From contig WLNX01000020.1 of assembly GCA_009699565.1 (NCBI GenBank), positions 1 to 14,401 on the forward strand: a stretch of 14,401 nt of DNA. Direction: 5' to 3'. The notes under the pieces were generated by a model, which was given only the letters and a program-made list of their open reading frames with translations, was not told where the DNA came from and ran no database searches. Below, piece by piece: positions 7,122 to 14,401 of the stretch (position 1 is the stretch's first letter; each line of letters starts with the position of its first letter). A program made the translations under genes and the position numbers. This DNA is from Actinomycetota bacterium (GTDB taxonomy: Bacteria > Actinomycetota > Thermoleophilia > Solirubrobacterales > Solirubrobacteraceae).

Positions 7122-8605
7122 TGGCCCTCGGCAAGCCAAAGAACGAGCGGCCGACAGTGCTGCGCAAGGATCGCACCGGCCGCAATCCGATCACGGTCGC
7201 CGTGATCGCGCTCGCCGTGATTGGCGTGATCTGTTACTTCGGCTTTACGAAGAACATGCCGTTCACTCACCCGTTCCAGTTTCAGGCGGTTTTCAGCTCC
7301 GCCAACTCAATCCGTCTTAGCTCTCCTGTCCGCATCGCCGGCGTCAACGTCGGCAAGGTCGTCAAGGTCGAAGGTCAGCCCGGGACCAACAACGCAGTCG
7401 TGACGATGGAGATGCAGAGTCGCGGCCTTCCGATTCACAAAGACGCCGAGCTCAAGATCCGTCCGCGAATCTTCCTCGAAGGCAACTTCTTCGTCGACAT
7501 GAAGCCGGGAACGCCGCAGGCCCCGACAATCGCAGAGGGAGACACGATCCCGGCAAGCCAGACCGCCGTCCCGGTCCAGCTCGACCAGGTTCTCACATCG
7601 CTGCAGCAGGACACGCGCAAGAACCTTCAGGTATTGCTGATCGAGCTTGGCGCCGGGCTCAGCGCCAAGCCGACGGCGGCTGAGAACGCCCAGCAGCCTC
7701 CGATGACTCAGGGCAAGAGCGCCGCTCAGGCTCTAAACAACGCCCTGATCTACTCAAAGCCCGCTCTCAAGAACAGCGCGCTCGTCAACCAGGCATTCCA
7801 AGGAATCACGCCGGACGACCTGCCCGAGCTGGTCCGCGGGCTGGCGGCAACGACGACCAAGCTGGTGGGCAGCGAATCGGAGCTGGGAAGCCTCGTCGAG
7901 AATTTCAACACGACGATGGCCGCAATTGCCTCGGAGCAGAGTGCGGTGCGCGAATCGGTCGCGCTGCTCGGGCCGACGGTCAAGAACGCTTACACGAGCC
8001 TCGGCTCGCTCAACACCGCTCTGCCGAGTCTCGCGCAGTTCTCGGTTGACTTTGTGCCCGGCGTCGAGCAGACGCAGCCAACGATCGACGCCGTCACTCC
8101 GTGGGTCGCTCAGGCGACTCCGCTCGTCTCGCAGGCAGAGCTCGGTGGACTCGCCGCCAACCTGCAGCCGACAACCGAGAGCCTCGCTCAGCTCAGCGCC
8201 GCCAGCATCCCGCTGCTGGCGCAGACGGAGAACTTCGCCAAGTGCGTCAGCAACGTGCTGATCCCGACCGGAGACACGCCGATTCCGGACGGAGCGTTCT
8301 CAACCGGGAAGCCAAACTCGCAGGAGTTCTGGGAGGCGCTCGTTGGACTCAACGGCGCCGCGCAATCATTCGACGCAAATGGCCAGATGCTGCGGATTCA
8401 GCCGGGCGGCGGCGCGAACCCAGTCACGCTCACCGGTGGCAACCTGAACGACGGGTTCCCGGTCTACGGCAACAGCGTCGGTACCCCTCAGGGCACAAAG
8501 CCGGCTTGGAACAGCTCGCAGAAGATCCCGTTCAAGCCGAACGCGCTCTGCAAGGACCAGGCGCTTCCGGACATCGCCGGAACCCCGACAGGACCGGCGG
8601 ACTGA
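7121..8605 (+). CDS. MCE-family (MlaD domain) protein, subunit 4
   Basis: This 494-aa protein starts at the ATG overlapping the subunit 3 stop (TAATG), giving a basic cytoplasmic N-terminus (MALGKPKNERPTVLRKDR). A transmembrane helix follows at about 23-42, then an MCE domain at about 52-130 with the core PVRIAGVNVGKVVKVEG and ending IFLEGNFFVDMKPG. The shared motif is VQLDQVLTSLQQDTR (152-166). A Gln/Ala-rich stretch at 182-205 looks like an insertion before the helical region (about 205-370). The open frame extends upstream to 7013, but those extra residues do not resemble an MCE N-terminus. The two extracytoplasmic cysteines, C375 and C477, are in the C-terminal part; C38 is in the anchor. 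The gene ends 4 nt before subunit 5. By order it corresponds to mceD. Confidence 0.9.
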   Translation: MALGKPKNERPTVLRKDRTGRNPITVAVIALAVIGVICYFGFTKNMPFTHPFQFQAVFSSANSIRLSSPVRIAGVNVGKVVKVEGQPGTNNAVVTMEMQSRGLPIHKDAELKIRPRIFLEGNFFVDMKPGTPQAPTIAEGDTIPASQTAVPVQLDQVLTSLQQDTRKNLQVLLIELGAGLSAKPTAAENAQQPPMTQGKSAAQALNNALIYSKPALKNSALVNQAFQGITPDDLPELVRGLAATTTKLVGSESELGSLVENFNTTMAAIASEQSAVRESVALLGPTVKNAYTSLGSLNTALPSLAQFSVDFVPGVEQTQPTIDAVTPWVAQATPLVSQAELGGLAANLQPTTESLAQLSAASIPLLAQTENFAKCVSNVLIPTGDTPIPDGAFSTGKPNSQEFWEALVGLNGAAQSFDANGQMLRIQPGGGANPVTLTGGNLNDGFPVYGNSVGTPQGTKPAWNSSQKIPFKPNALCKDQALPDIAGTPTGPAD

Positions 8606-8609
8606 TCGA

Positions 8610-10091
8610 ATGAAAACCGCGATCCTCAAGCACACCAAGGACTTCATCGCGATCGGCGTCGTGGCGCTGGTCGCGGCCCTGGTCGGCGGCTACATCCTTT
8701 CCAATCAGCGCTTCTACCTGCCGGCGTGGGTCCCCGTGATCGGAAGCGACTTCGTCGACTACAACGCCGAGTTCTCGACCGCTCAGGCCGTTACCCCTGG
8801 TCAGGGGCAGACGGTGATCGTGGCCGGGGTAACTGTTGGCGAGATCGGCAAAGTCTCACTTGACAATGGTCGCGCGATTGTCCAGATGAAGATCAGGAAG
8901 CAGTACGCGCAGATCTACAACGACGCGACCGCGCTGCTGCGCCCCAAGACCGGCCTCAACGACATGGTCATCGAGATGAACCCCGGCTCGCCAAGCTCCG
9001 GGGAGATTCCGGCAGGCGGCACGCTGAAGGTTTCGCGCACGCTCCCGAACGTCAACCCCGACGAGATCCTCGCCGGTCTTGACGCCGATACCCGCGGCTA
9101 CCTTCAGCTCCTCATCAACGGTGGCGGGCAAGGACTCACTGGCAACTCCTCGGAGCTCTCGGCGACGCTCAAGAGGTTCGATCCGGCGGCCGTCTATCTC
9201 GCCCGTATCGGAACGCAGCTTGGACGCCGCCAGGCCTACATCAAGCGCTCGATCCACAACTTCCGCCTGCTCAGTCAGGAGCTGGGTGCGCGCGACACCG
9301 AGCTTGCCCGATTCGTTCGCTCGTCGAACGACGTCTTTGGCGTCTTCGCAAATCAGCAGCAAAACCTCCGCGAAACGCTGCGCCTGCTGCCGGCCGCGCT
9401 GTCCGACACCAATCAGGCAGTGATCAGCAGCGATGCCCTGACAAGCCAGCTGGGCCCGGCCCTCGACAAGCTCGAGCCGACGGCAACGGGAACCGCCTCG
9501 GCGCTGAAGGCGCTGCAGAAGTTTGCGATCGCGACGACGCCGGTGATCAAGGATCAGCTAAGGCCGTTCACCGCCGAGGCCGGCCCCACAGTTGCTTCGC
9601 TGAAGCCGAGTGCAGCCAACCTCGCGGCAACCGCGCCGAAGCTCGACACAACCTTCTCGGTGCTGAACACGCTCACGAACGAACTGGCCTACAACCCATC
9701 CGGCGATCAGGAGGGCTACCTGTTCTGGCTGGCTTGGGGCAACCACCTGACTGCATCCACTCTCTCCGCCCAGGACGCACACGGGCCGCTTGGCCGCAGC
9801 CTCCTCTTCTCTTCATGTGATGCCCTCGCCATCCTGCAGTCGCTCGCTGACGGAAGCCCGCAGGTGGGGACACTGGTGACGCTTCTGAACCCGCCGAACT
9901 ATGAGGTTGTTTGCTCATCCGGGCGCGGCGCGAAGGGCGCCGCCCTCGCAGCGAAGTCGCTCCAGCAGCAGCGCCGCAACTACGGTCTTGGCACCACCCG
10001 GCCTGGATCGGTCTCCAAGCCGCCTGCCGCGACCTCAAAGGCCGCTCCGGCGACCAAGGACCTTGACGCACAGGAGGGCGCGACACCATGA
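8610..10091 (+). CDS. MCE-family (MlaD domain) protein, subunit 5
   Basis: This 493-aa protein has an N-terminal anchor at about 12-31, then a Pro/aromatic stretch (FYLPAWVPVIGSDF) and an MCE domain at about 50-127. The MCE core is TVIVAGVTVGEIGKVSL (68-84), where the usual Arg residues are replaced by Ile and Thr; it closes with TGLNDMVIEMNPG. The shared motif reads VNPDEILAGLDADTR (148-162). The helical region is followed by a C-terminal segment with C403 and C435, the only cysteines, and a Lys/Ala/Pro-rich end. By order it matches mycobacterial mceE, which encodes a lipoprotein. This one has no cysteine near its N-terminus, so it is membrane-anchored like the others. It starts 4 nt after subunit 4 with a weak ribosome site and overlaps subunit 6 by ATGA. 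Confidence 0.9.
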   Translation: MKTAILKHTKDFIAIGVVALVAALVGGYILSNQRFYLPAWVPVIGSDFVDYNAEFSTAQAVTPGQGQTVIVAGVTVGEIGKVSLDNGRAIVQMKIRKQYAQIYNDATALLRPKTGLNDMVIEMNPGSPSSGEIPAGGTLKVSRTLPNVNPDEILAGLDADTRGYLQLLINGGGQGLTGNSSELSATLKRFDPAAVYLARIGTQLGRRQAYIKRSIHNFRLLSQELGARDTELARFVRSSNDVFGVFANQQQNLRETLRLLPAALSDTNQAVISSDALTSQLGPALDKLEPTATGTASALKALQKFAIATTPVIKDQLRPFTAEAGPTVASLKPSAANLAATAPKLDTTFSVLNTLTNELAYNPSGDQEGYLFWLAWGNHLTASTLSAQDAHGPLGRSLLFSSCDALAILQSLADGSPQVGTLVTLLNPPNYEVVCSSGRGAKGAALAAKSLQQQRRNYGLGTTRPGSVSKPPAATSKAAPATKDLDAQEGATP

Positions 10092-11608
10092 ACAAACAGG
10101 CACCGAGCCTCGCCCGGATCCTCACGATGGTGCTCTTCGCGCTGTCGTGCTTTGGCCTGCTGCTGTTCCTCTGGGTCGCTTTCGGCGGGCCCACGCCGCT
10201 CAGGCCTGACGGCTACCGGATCACGGTCCCCTTCAAGGAGGCCGGTCAGCTCGCCCAAGAGGCGGATGTTCGAATTTCGGGCGTCCGCGTTGGAACCGTC
10301 AAGTCGATCAAGACCGATCCAGTAGTCGGCAGCTCCAACGTCGTCATCGAGATGATGCCGCAGTACTCGCCTGTCGCAGAAGACTCGAAGGCGATGCTGC
10401 GGGCCAAGTCGCTGCTGGGCGAGACCTATCTGGAGCTTACGCCTGGGAGCCCCAACGGCCCGTACGTTGCAGACAACGGTTCCCTGCCGCAGGGCAACAT
10501 CAAGCCGTCGGTCGAGCTCGACGAGATCTTCCGGGCCTTCGATCCCAAGACGCGTGAGGCATTTGGCACATGGCAGCAGCAGCTCGCAATAGCGGGAACC
10601 GGATACGGCCGCGACTTCAACGATGCGCTCGCGCAGCTCGCGCCGCTTGAGGAGCAGGCAACCAGTCTTGCCAAGGTCCTCAACAAGAACGAGACGGCCC
10701 TGAGTGGCCTCGTGCGAGATACCGGCGCCGTCTTCGCGGCTCTCAGCGCCCGCGACACCCAGCTGCGGAGCCTGATCGTCAACTCCAACAACGTCTTCTC
10801 GACCACTGCCGCCGCGAACCAGCAGCTTGCCGACACCTTTGTAGCCCTGCCGACCTTCCAGATCGAATCGCGCAAGACGCTAGATCGGCTCGTCACCTTC
10901 GCCGACACGACCAACCCGCTCGTGACTCAGCTGCAGCCGGTTGCGAAGCAGCTCGCGCCGACCGCCAAAGCGCTCTACGGAGTCGCTCCGCCGCTCAACA
11001 ACCTCTTCATCGGGCTAGGACCGGCGATGAACTACGCCAACGCCGGGCTGCCTGCGACCGACAGCTTCCTTGCCGCTACGCCGCCGCTGCTGGCGGCGGT
11101 TGATCCGCTCGCAACCAACCTCAATCCGCTCTTCCAGTACGTCGGCCAGTATCCGCAGGAGATCACCTCTCTGCTCGGAAACACGGCGGCTGCGACCAAC
11201 GCCGAGGCCCAGCTCAATGGGGTCCAGGCCAAGTACCTGCGGGTAACGAACCCGTTCAACCCACAGTCGCTCGCCGCCTATCCGCAGCGGGTTGAATCTT
11301 CGCGCGGCAACCCGTACGCGCTCCCCGGAGCTTCGAACGGACTTGCCAGCTCGAACATGCCCGTCTACCAGTCCTCCCAGTGCAGCGGCGGGCTCACGGC
11401 CGGCCTGTCTCCGAGCGCGGTCACGGCTCTCGGATCGACTCTCAGCACAAGGATCACGGGCTATGCCTTCAACGACAACAGCGGCGGCGCCGGCGACCCT
11501 GCGGCCGTCGTGGCTCCAGGCTGCTCGCTGCAGGGAACCGTCTTCACCGACGGCTTCTACTTCCCGCACGTGAACCCGGGTGTGGTTACGCCGCCACTAG
11601 TGCCCTGA
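10088..11608 (+). CDS. MCE-family (MlaD domain) protein, subunit 6
   Basis: This 506-aa protein, the longest of the six, has an anchor helix at about 12-32 and an MCE domain at about 43-121, with the core DVRISGVRVGTVKSIKT (60-76) and ending SLLGETYLELTPGSP. The shared motif is VELDEIFRAFDPKTR (142-156), followed by GTGYGRDFNDAL. The helical region runs to about 295, then a long Asn/Pro/Gly-rich C-terminal domain (about 300-506) carries C432 and C479. C21 is in the membrane anchor. AGGAGGG at 10072-10078, 9 nt before the ATG inside the end of subunit 5, is one of the better ribosome sites in the operon. The gene is the sixth and last MCE gene, as expected for a heterohexamer in which each position is a different subunit. 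By order it corresponds to mceF. Confidence 0.9.
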   Translation: MNKQAPSLARILTMVLFALSCFGLLLFLWVAFGGPTPLRPDGYRITVPFKEAGQLAQEADVRISGVRVGTVKSIKTDPVVGSSNVVIEMMPQYSPVAEDSKAMLRAKSLLGETYLELTPGSPNGPYVADNGSLPQGNIKPSVELDEIFRAFDPKTREAFGTWQQQLAIAGTGYGRDFNDALAQLAPLEEQATSLAKVLNKNETALSGLVRDTGAVFAALSARDTQLRSLIVNSNNVFSTTAAANQQLADTFVALPTFQIESRKTLDRLVTFADTTNPLVTQLQPVAKQLAPTAKALYGVAPPLNNLFIGLGPAMNYANAGLPATDSFLAATPPLLAAVDPLATNLNPLFQYVGQYPQEITSLLGNTAAATNAEAQLNGVQAKYLRVTNPFNPQSLAAYPQRVESSRGNPYALPGASNGLASSNMPVYQSSQCSGGLTAGLSPSAVTALGSTLSTRITGYAFNDNSGGAGDPAAVVAPGCSLQGTVFTDGFYFPHVNPGVVTPPLVP

Positions 11609-11618
11609 TCGGGCGGCG
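11589..11618 (+). other. Inverted repeat over the stop codon of MCE subunit 6
   Basis: CGCCGCC (11589-11595) and GGCGGCG (11612-11618) are perfect 7-bp arms around a 16-nt loop that contains the TGA stop (11606-11608). Competing smaller structures exist: the palindrome CACTAGTG at 11595-11602, and GCCC-TGATC-GGGC at 11602-11614. There is no T-tract after the repeat, so it is not a classic intrinsic terminator. It could affect mRNA stability or partly separate MMPL expression from the MCE genes. Confidence 0.35.
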
Positions 11619-11650
11619 CGGTTGTTCGCGGGCGTCGGTAGGTTGAGTTG

Positions 11651-14239
11651 ATGGTCGGCCGCCTGCTCGCATCGGTTATGGGCTTCTCCGCGAGACGGCC
11701 GGTCCTTGTTGCGCTGAGCGTTCTTGTCCTCGCGCTGGCCGGTGCAGCGCTGGCGCTTCGGCTGTCGCCCAGCGCCGAAACCGAGACGCTCGTCGGGCGC
11801 TCAACGGCGGGGTACGCGGCGACCGAGCTGCTGCACAAACGATTTGGCGGTGATGCCGTCTACGTCGTCGTCCGCGAGTCGACGATCCGCGTCGCCCTCG
11901 GCCAAGACCTCGGTCGCGTCTTCGGCCTTGAAGGCTGCCTCGCTGGCAACACGCCGAAGGGCTCGGACCCGCCCGGCGGCCCCAACGGCCCTTGCGCGCA
12001 GCTTGCCGCCACCAAGCCCGCGAAGGTGGTGTTTGGGCCGGGAACCTTCATCAACGAGGCGGTCGGCCAGATCAACGAGCAGCTGCGAAGCACGGCCGAA
12101 GCGCAGAAGGTTCAGTCACGCAAGGCGGCAAGCAAGGCTTACAAGCGGGCGATCGCGCAGGGTAAGGGGGCTGCGGCGGCTGCGGCTGCAGGCAACAAGG
12201 CCCGCCAGCAGGTCAACGCCTATTACTTCCAGCAGCTTGCCGGACTGGCTCTCAGATACGGCCTCACGAAGGTTCCGTCGCTTGATGATCCCCAGTTCCT
12301 CTCACGGTTGATATTTGACCCCGAGCGCCCGGCAGGGACCCCCAAGGCCCGCTTCGCGACGATCTTCCCAAGCTCGCAGGGGGCATTGATTCAGGTTCGC
12401 CTGCGCAGCAACCTGACTGAGGAGCAGCGGCGATCAGCGATCGCGCGGATTCGCGCGGCGACTGAGATGCCGGAATGGAAGCTGAGCGACGGCACCTACC
12501 AAGTGACCGGCGCGCCGGTACTCGTCGGTGAACTGAGCGACTCCATCTCGCGCTCGATCATCCTTCTGCTGATCGCCGCCATCGCGGTGATGGCGCTTAC
12601 GCTCGGGGTGGTCTTCCGCTCCCGCCTGCGGCTGTTGCCGCTGGCGGTCGCGCTGACCGCCGTCGCGCTCACCTTCGGCGTGATGGCCGTCAGCGGCATC
12701 GAGCTGACGATGGCCTCGATCGCGGTCGTTCCAATCCTGATCGGGCTGGCGGTCGACTACGCAATCCAGCTCCAGGCGCGCTTTGACGAGGAAGGGCCCC
12801 CGCTCGCGTCGGCCCTCAAGGTTGTCTCGGCGCGGGGAGCGCCGACGATCATTACCGCCGCTGTAGCAACCGCAGCGGGCTTCCTCGTTCTGGTGATTTC
12901 GCCGGTGCCAATGGTGCGCGGCTTTGGTCTGCTGCTGATGATCGGGATTGCGCTGGCATTGGTCTGCGCGCTCACCCTCGGCGTTGCTGCAGCCGCCCTG
13001 GTTGAGCGCCGTTCAGGGCCGCCGCCGCGACCGATCGTGGTTCTGGCAGCGGCTTGGGGCGACGCCGGGAGGATCATCGCGGCGACCGGCGCCTGGCGTT
13101 CGATCGCCGCACGTTCGCGCAGCGCCGCGTCCGCCGCTCTGCGCACCGCGACCGCCCGTCCAGGCCGCGTGCTCGCTGCTGCTGCGGCGCTGGCACTGAT
13201 CGGCTGGGCTCTGGACACGCAGGCCCCCGTCGAATCGGATGTTCAAAAGCTTGTGCCGGCATCGTTGCCGGCACTCCGCGATCTGCAGGATCTCCAGCGG
13301 GTGAGCGGCGTCGGCGGAGAGGTCAACGTCGTCGTGGAGGCGCAGAATGCATCCGACCCAAAGGTCGTTGCTTGGATGACCGATTATCAGGCGCGGGTCC
13401 TGAAGCGTCTCAACTACAACCCGAAGCGGGGCTGTCGCAGCTCCGACATCTGCCCGGCATTCTCGCTTCCAGACCTCTTCACGACGCCTCAGTCGGTCTC
13501 CTCCCAACAGCGGGTTGACGCGCTGCTGGGCGCCGTTCCCGAGTACCTGACCCAGAACGTGATCGCGCCTGACAAGCGAACTGCGACGCTGGCGTTCGGG
13601 ATTCGTTTGATGAGCTTGGAGCGCCAGTTCGCGGCGCTGCGAGTGATGCAGGAAGAGCTCAATCCTCCTTCAGGAGTTCAGGCCCGACTGGCGGGACTGA
13701 CCGTCCTTAGTGCTGCGGCCAACGACCGGCTGGCTTCTCCGCTGCGGCGCGGGAGTGCGCTCTTGGCGACGCTGATTGTCGTTGGGCTGGTGCTGATGGC
13801 AGCGCTTCGCAGCGCCCGCCGGGCACTAATTCCGCTCACCCCGATCGCGTTGGCAACCGGTTGGTCGGCGCTGCTGCTGTTCATCACGAGAATCCCCTTG
13901 AACCCGCTCTCCGTTGTGCTCGGCACCCTCGTAATTGCAATTGCGACCGAGTTCAGTGTCCTGCTCAGCGAGCGCTACCGGCGCGAGCGGGGGGAGGGGC
14001 TTGAGCCGGCAGAGGCACTTCGCGCCACCTACACGTCGACGGGGGCGGCGGTGCTCGCGTCAGGGACGACCGCAATCGCCGGCTTTGCAGTCTTGATTCT
14101 CTCCGATATCCGTATGTTGCGCGACTTCGGATTTGTGACGGTGATTGACCTTGGCGTGGCGCTGGCCGGCGTTCTGCTGGTGCTGCCGGCGGTCTTGATG
14201 TTGGCCGAGCGCGTGTCGAACCGTGACGCGGCTCTATGA
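11651..14239 (+). CDS. MMPL/RND-superfamily transporter
   Basis: This 862-aa protein has the duplicated RND layout: TM1 (about 17-37), a first extracytoplasmic domain (38-300), TM2-TM6 (303-450), a cytoplasmic linker (452-505), TM7 (506-521), a second extracytoplasmic domain (522-697) and TM8-TM12 (702-852). TM4 contains GLAVDYAIQL, with D369-Y370 at the proton-relay position known in MmpL proteins. The equivalent site in TM10 is IATEFSVLL, with E767-F768. The first extracytoplasmic domain has a Lys/Ala-rich, probably helical insertion at 146-190. Each extracytoplasmic domain holds two cysteines (C96/C115; C595/C601). Relatives move lipids or other hydrophobic molecules using the proton gradient (MmpL3, HpnN). 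A TTG just upstream (11648) is in frame, but the ATG at 11651 is the more likely start. The gene begins 42 nt after the MCE genes and overlaps the next gene by ATGA, so it belongs to the same operon. Confidence 0.9.
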   Translation: MVGRLLASVMGFSARRPVLVALSVLVLALAGAALALRLSPSAETETLVGRSTAGYAATELLHKRFGGDAVYVVVRESTIRVALGQDLGRVFGLEGCLAGNTPKGSDPPGGPNGPCAQLAATKPAKVVFGPGTFINEAVGQINEQLRSTAEAQKVQSRKAASKAYKRAIAQGKGAAAAAAAGNKARQQVNAYYFQQLAGLALRYGLTKVPSLDDPQFLSRLIFDPERPAGTPKARFATIFPSSQGALIQVRLRSNLTEEQRRSAIARIRAATEMPEWKLSDGTYQVTGAPVLVGELSDSISRSIILLLIAAIAVMALTLGVVFRSRLRLLPLAVALTAVALTFGVMAVSGIELTMASIAVVPILIGLAVDYAIQLQARFDEEGPPLASALKVVSARGAPTIITAAVATAAGFLVLVISPVPMVRGFGLLLMIGIALALVCALTLGVAAAALVERRSGPPPRPIVVLAAAWGDAGRIIAATGAWRSIAARSRSAASAALRTATARPGRVLAAAAALALIGWALDTQAPVESDVQKLVPASLPALRDLQDLQRVSGVGGEVNVVVEAQNASDPKVVAWMTDYQARVLKRLNYNPKRGCRSSDICPAFSLPDLFTTPQSVSSQQRVDALLGAVPEYLTQNVIAPDKRTATLAFGIRLMSLERQFAALRVMQEELNPPSGVQARLAGLTVLSAAANDRLASPLRRGSALLATLIVVGLVLMAALRSARRALIPLTPIALATGWSALLLFITRIPLNPLSVVLGTLVIAIATEFSVLLSERYRRERGEGLEPAEALRATYTSTGAAVLASGTTAIAGFAVLILSDIRMLRDFGFVTVIDLGVALAGVLLVLPAVLMLAERVSNRDAAL

Positions 14240-14401
14240 GCGAGGCGCCTCCATCTCTGCCGCGGTCGAAGCTGCCCGGTGTCCTTGCGACCACCGCCCT
14301 GATTGCCTTGGTTGCCTACGTCACGTTCAACACGCTCACCAGCGAGCGGGCCTCATCCACCGGTCCTGCGTCAGGGCAGCCAATGCCGCAGTTCGCCGCT
14401 C
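14236..14401 (+). CDS. Membrane-anchored protein, possible thioredoxin-like/redoxin (5' part only)
   Basis: The frame opens at an ATG overlapping the MMPL stop (ATGA) and stays open to the right edge, giving 55 residues. It shows a short cytoplasmic N-terminus (MSEAPPSLPRSK), one hydrophobic anchor (about 14-33), a Ser/Thr/Ala-rich linker, and then SGQPMPQFAA. A G-x-x-[AM]-P-x-F segment is the usual opening of TlpA/ResA-type thioredoxin-fold and peroxiredoxin domains, so a membrane-tethered redoxin facing outward is the best guess. No CxxC motif can be seen, because the domain continues beyond the window. An SCO1/SenC-type protein or an unrelated anchored protein remains possible. Translational coupling to the MMPL gene indicates membership in the MCE operon. 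Confidence 0.55.
   Translation, partial: MSEAPPSLPRSKLPGVLATTALIALVAYVTFNTLTSERASSTGPASGQPMPQFAA

Noticed and set aside
11648..11650. TTG as the start of the MMPL gene
   Set aside because: The next codon is ATG, which is preferred. Only one residue differs and no ribosome site favours TTG.
11724..12311. Plus-strand 195-codon frame within the MMPL gene
   Set aside because: It is a Ser/Arg-rich shadow frame fully inside the MMPL coding region.

Overview
This window is almost entirely one long, tightly packed plus-strand operon for an MCE-type lipid/hydrophobic-compound transporter of actinobacterial layout. The sequence is GC-rich. The permease pair, the Mkl-like ATPase and six consecutive, mutually divergent MCE proteins point to an actinobacterium. 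An MMPL/RND protein following the MCE genes makes me favour a Thermoleophilia-like lineage (Solirubrobacterales or relatives), but that placement is from memory of gene order and has not been tested.

Layout. Bases 1-129 hold the 5' end of a divergent minus-strand lipoprotein gene that runs off the left edge. Bases 130-290 are the divergent intergenic region, with a plausible promoter and a cluster of AACTGC/GCAGTT half-sites for the operon. Next come two MlaE/YrbE permeases (291-1100, 1113-1916), an Mkl/MlaF-type ATPase (1920-2807) and six MCE proteins (2853-4217, 4222-5655, 5652-7121, 7121-8605, 8610-10091, 10088-11608). They are followed by a 12-TM MMPL/RND transporter (11651-14239) and the start of a membrane-anchored, possibly thioredoxin-fold protein (14236 to the right edge). 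Most junctions are ATGA or TAATG overlaps or gaps under 15 nt. The exceptions are 45 nt before the first MCE gene and 42 nt before the MMPL gene. No internal terminator with a T-tract was seen.

How the parts should work together. By analogy with the Mla and mycobacterial Mce systems, two YrbE permeases and two ATPases form the inner-membrane ABC core. The six different MCE subunits would form a heterohexameric ring and tunnel outside the membrane. The MMPL protein, an RND-type transporter presumably driven by proton-motive force, would act on the same or a related lipid substrate. The substrate and the direction of transport cannot be read from the sequence.

The observation I find most worth following is a cysteine pattern. 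Outside the membrane anchors, every one of the six MCE proteins has an even number of cysteines (2, 4, 2, 2, 2, 2), always with one pair in the C-terminal part. Each of the two extracytoplasmic domains of the MMPL protein also carries exactly two. The gene translationally coupled to the end of the operon starts like a membrane-tethered redoxin. This suggests, without proving it, an MCE machine built with disulfides and carrying its own thiol-redox partner. No mobile elements, CRISPR arrays, tRNA or rRNA genes were found.
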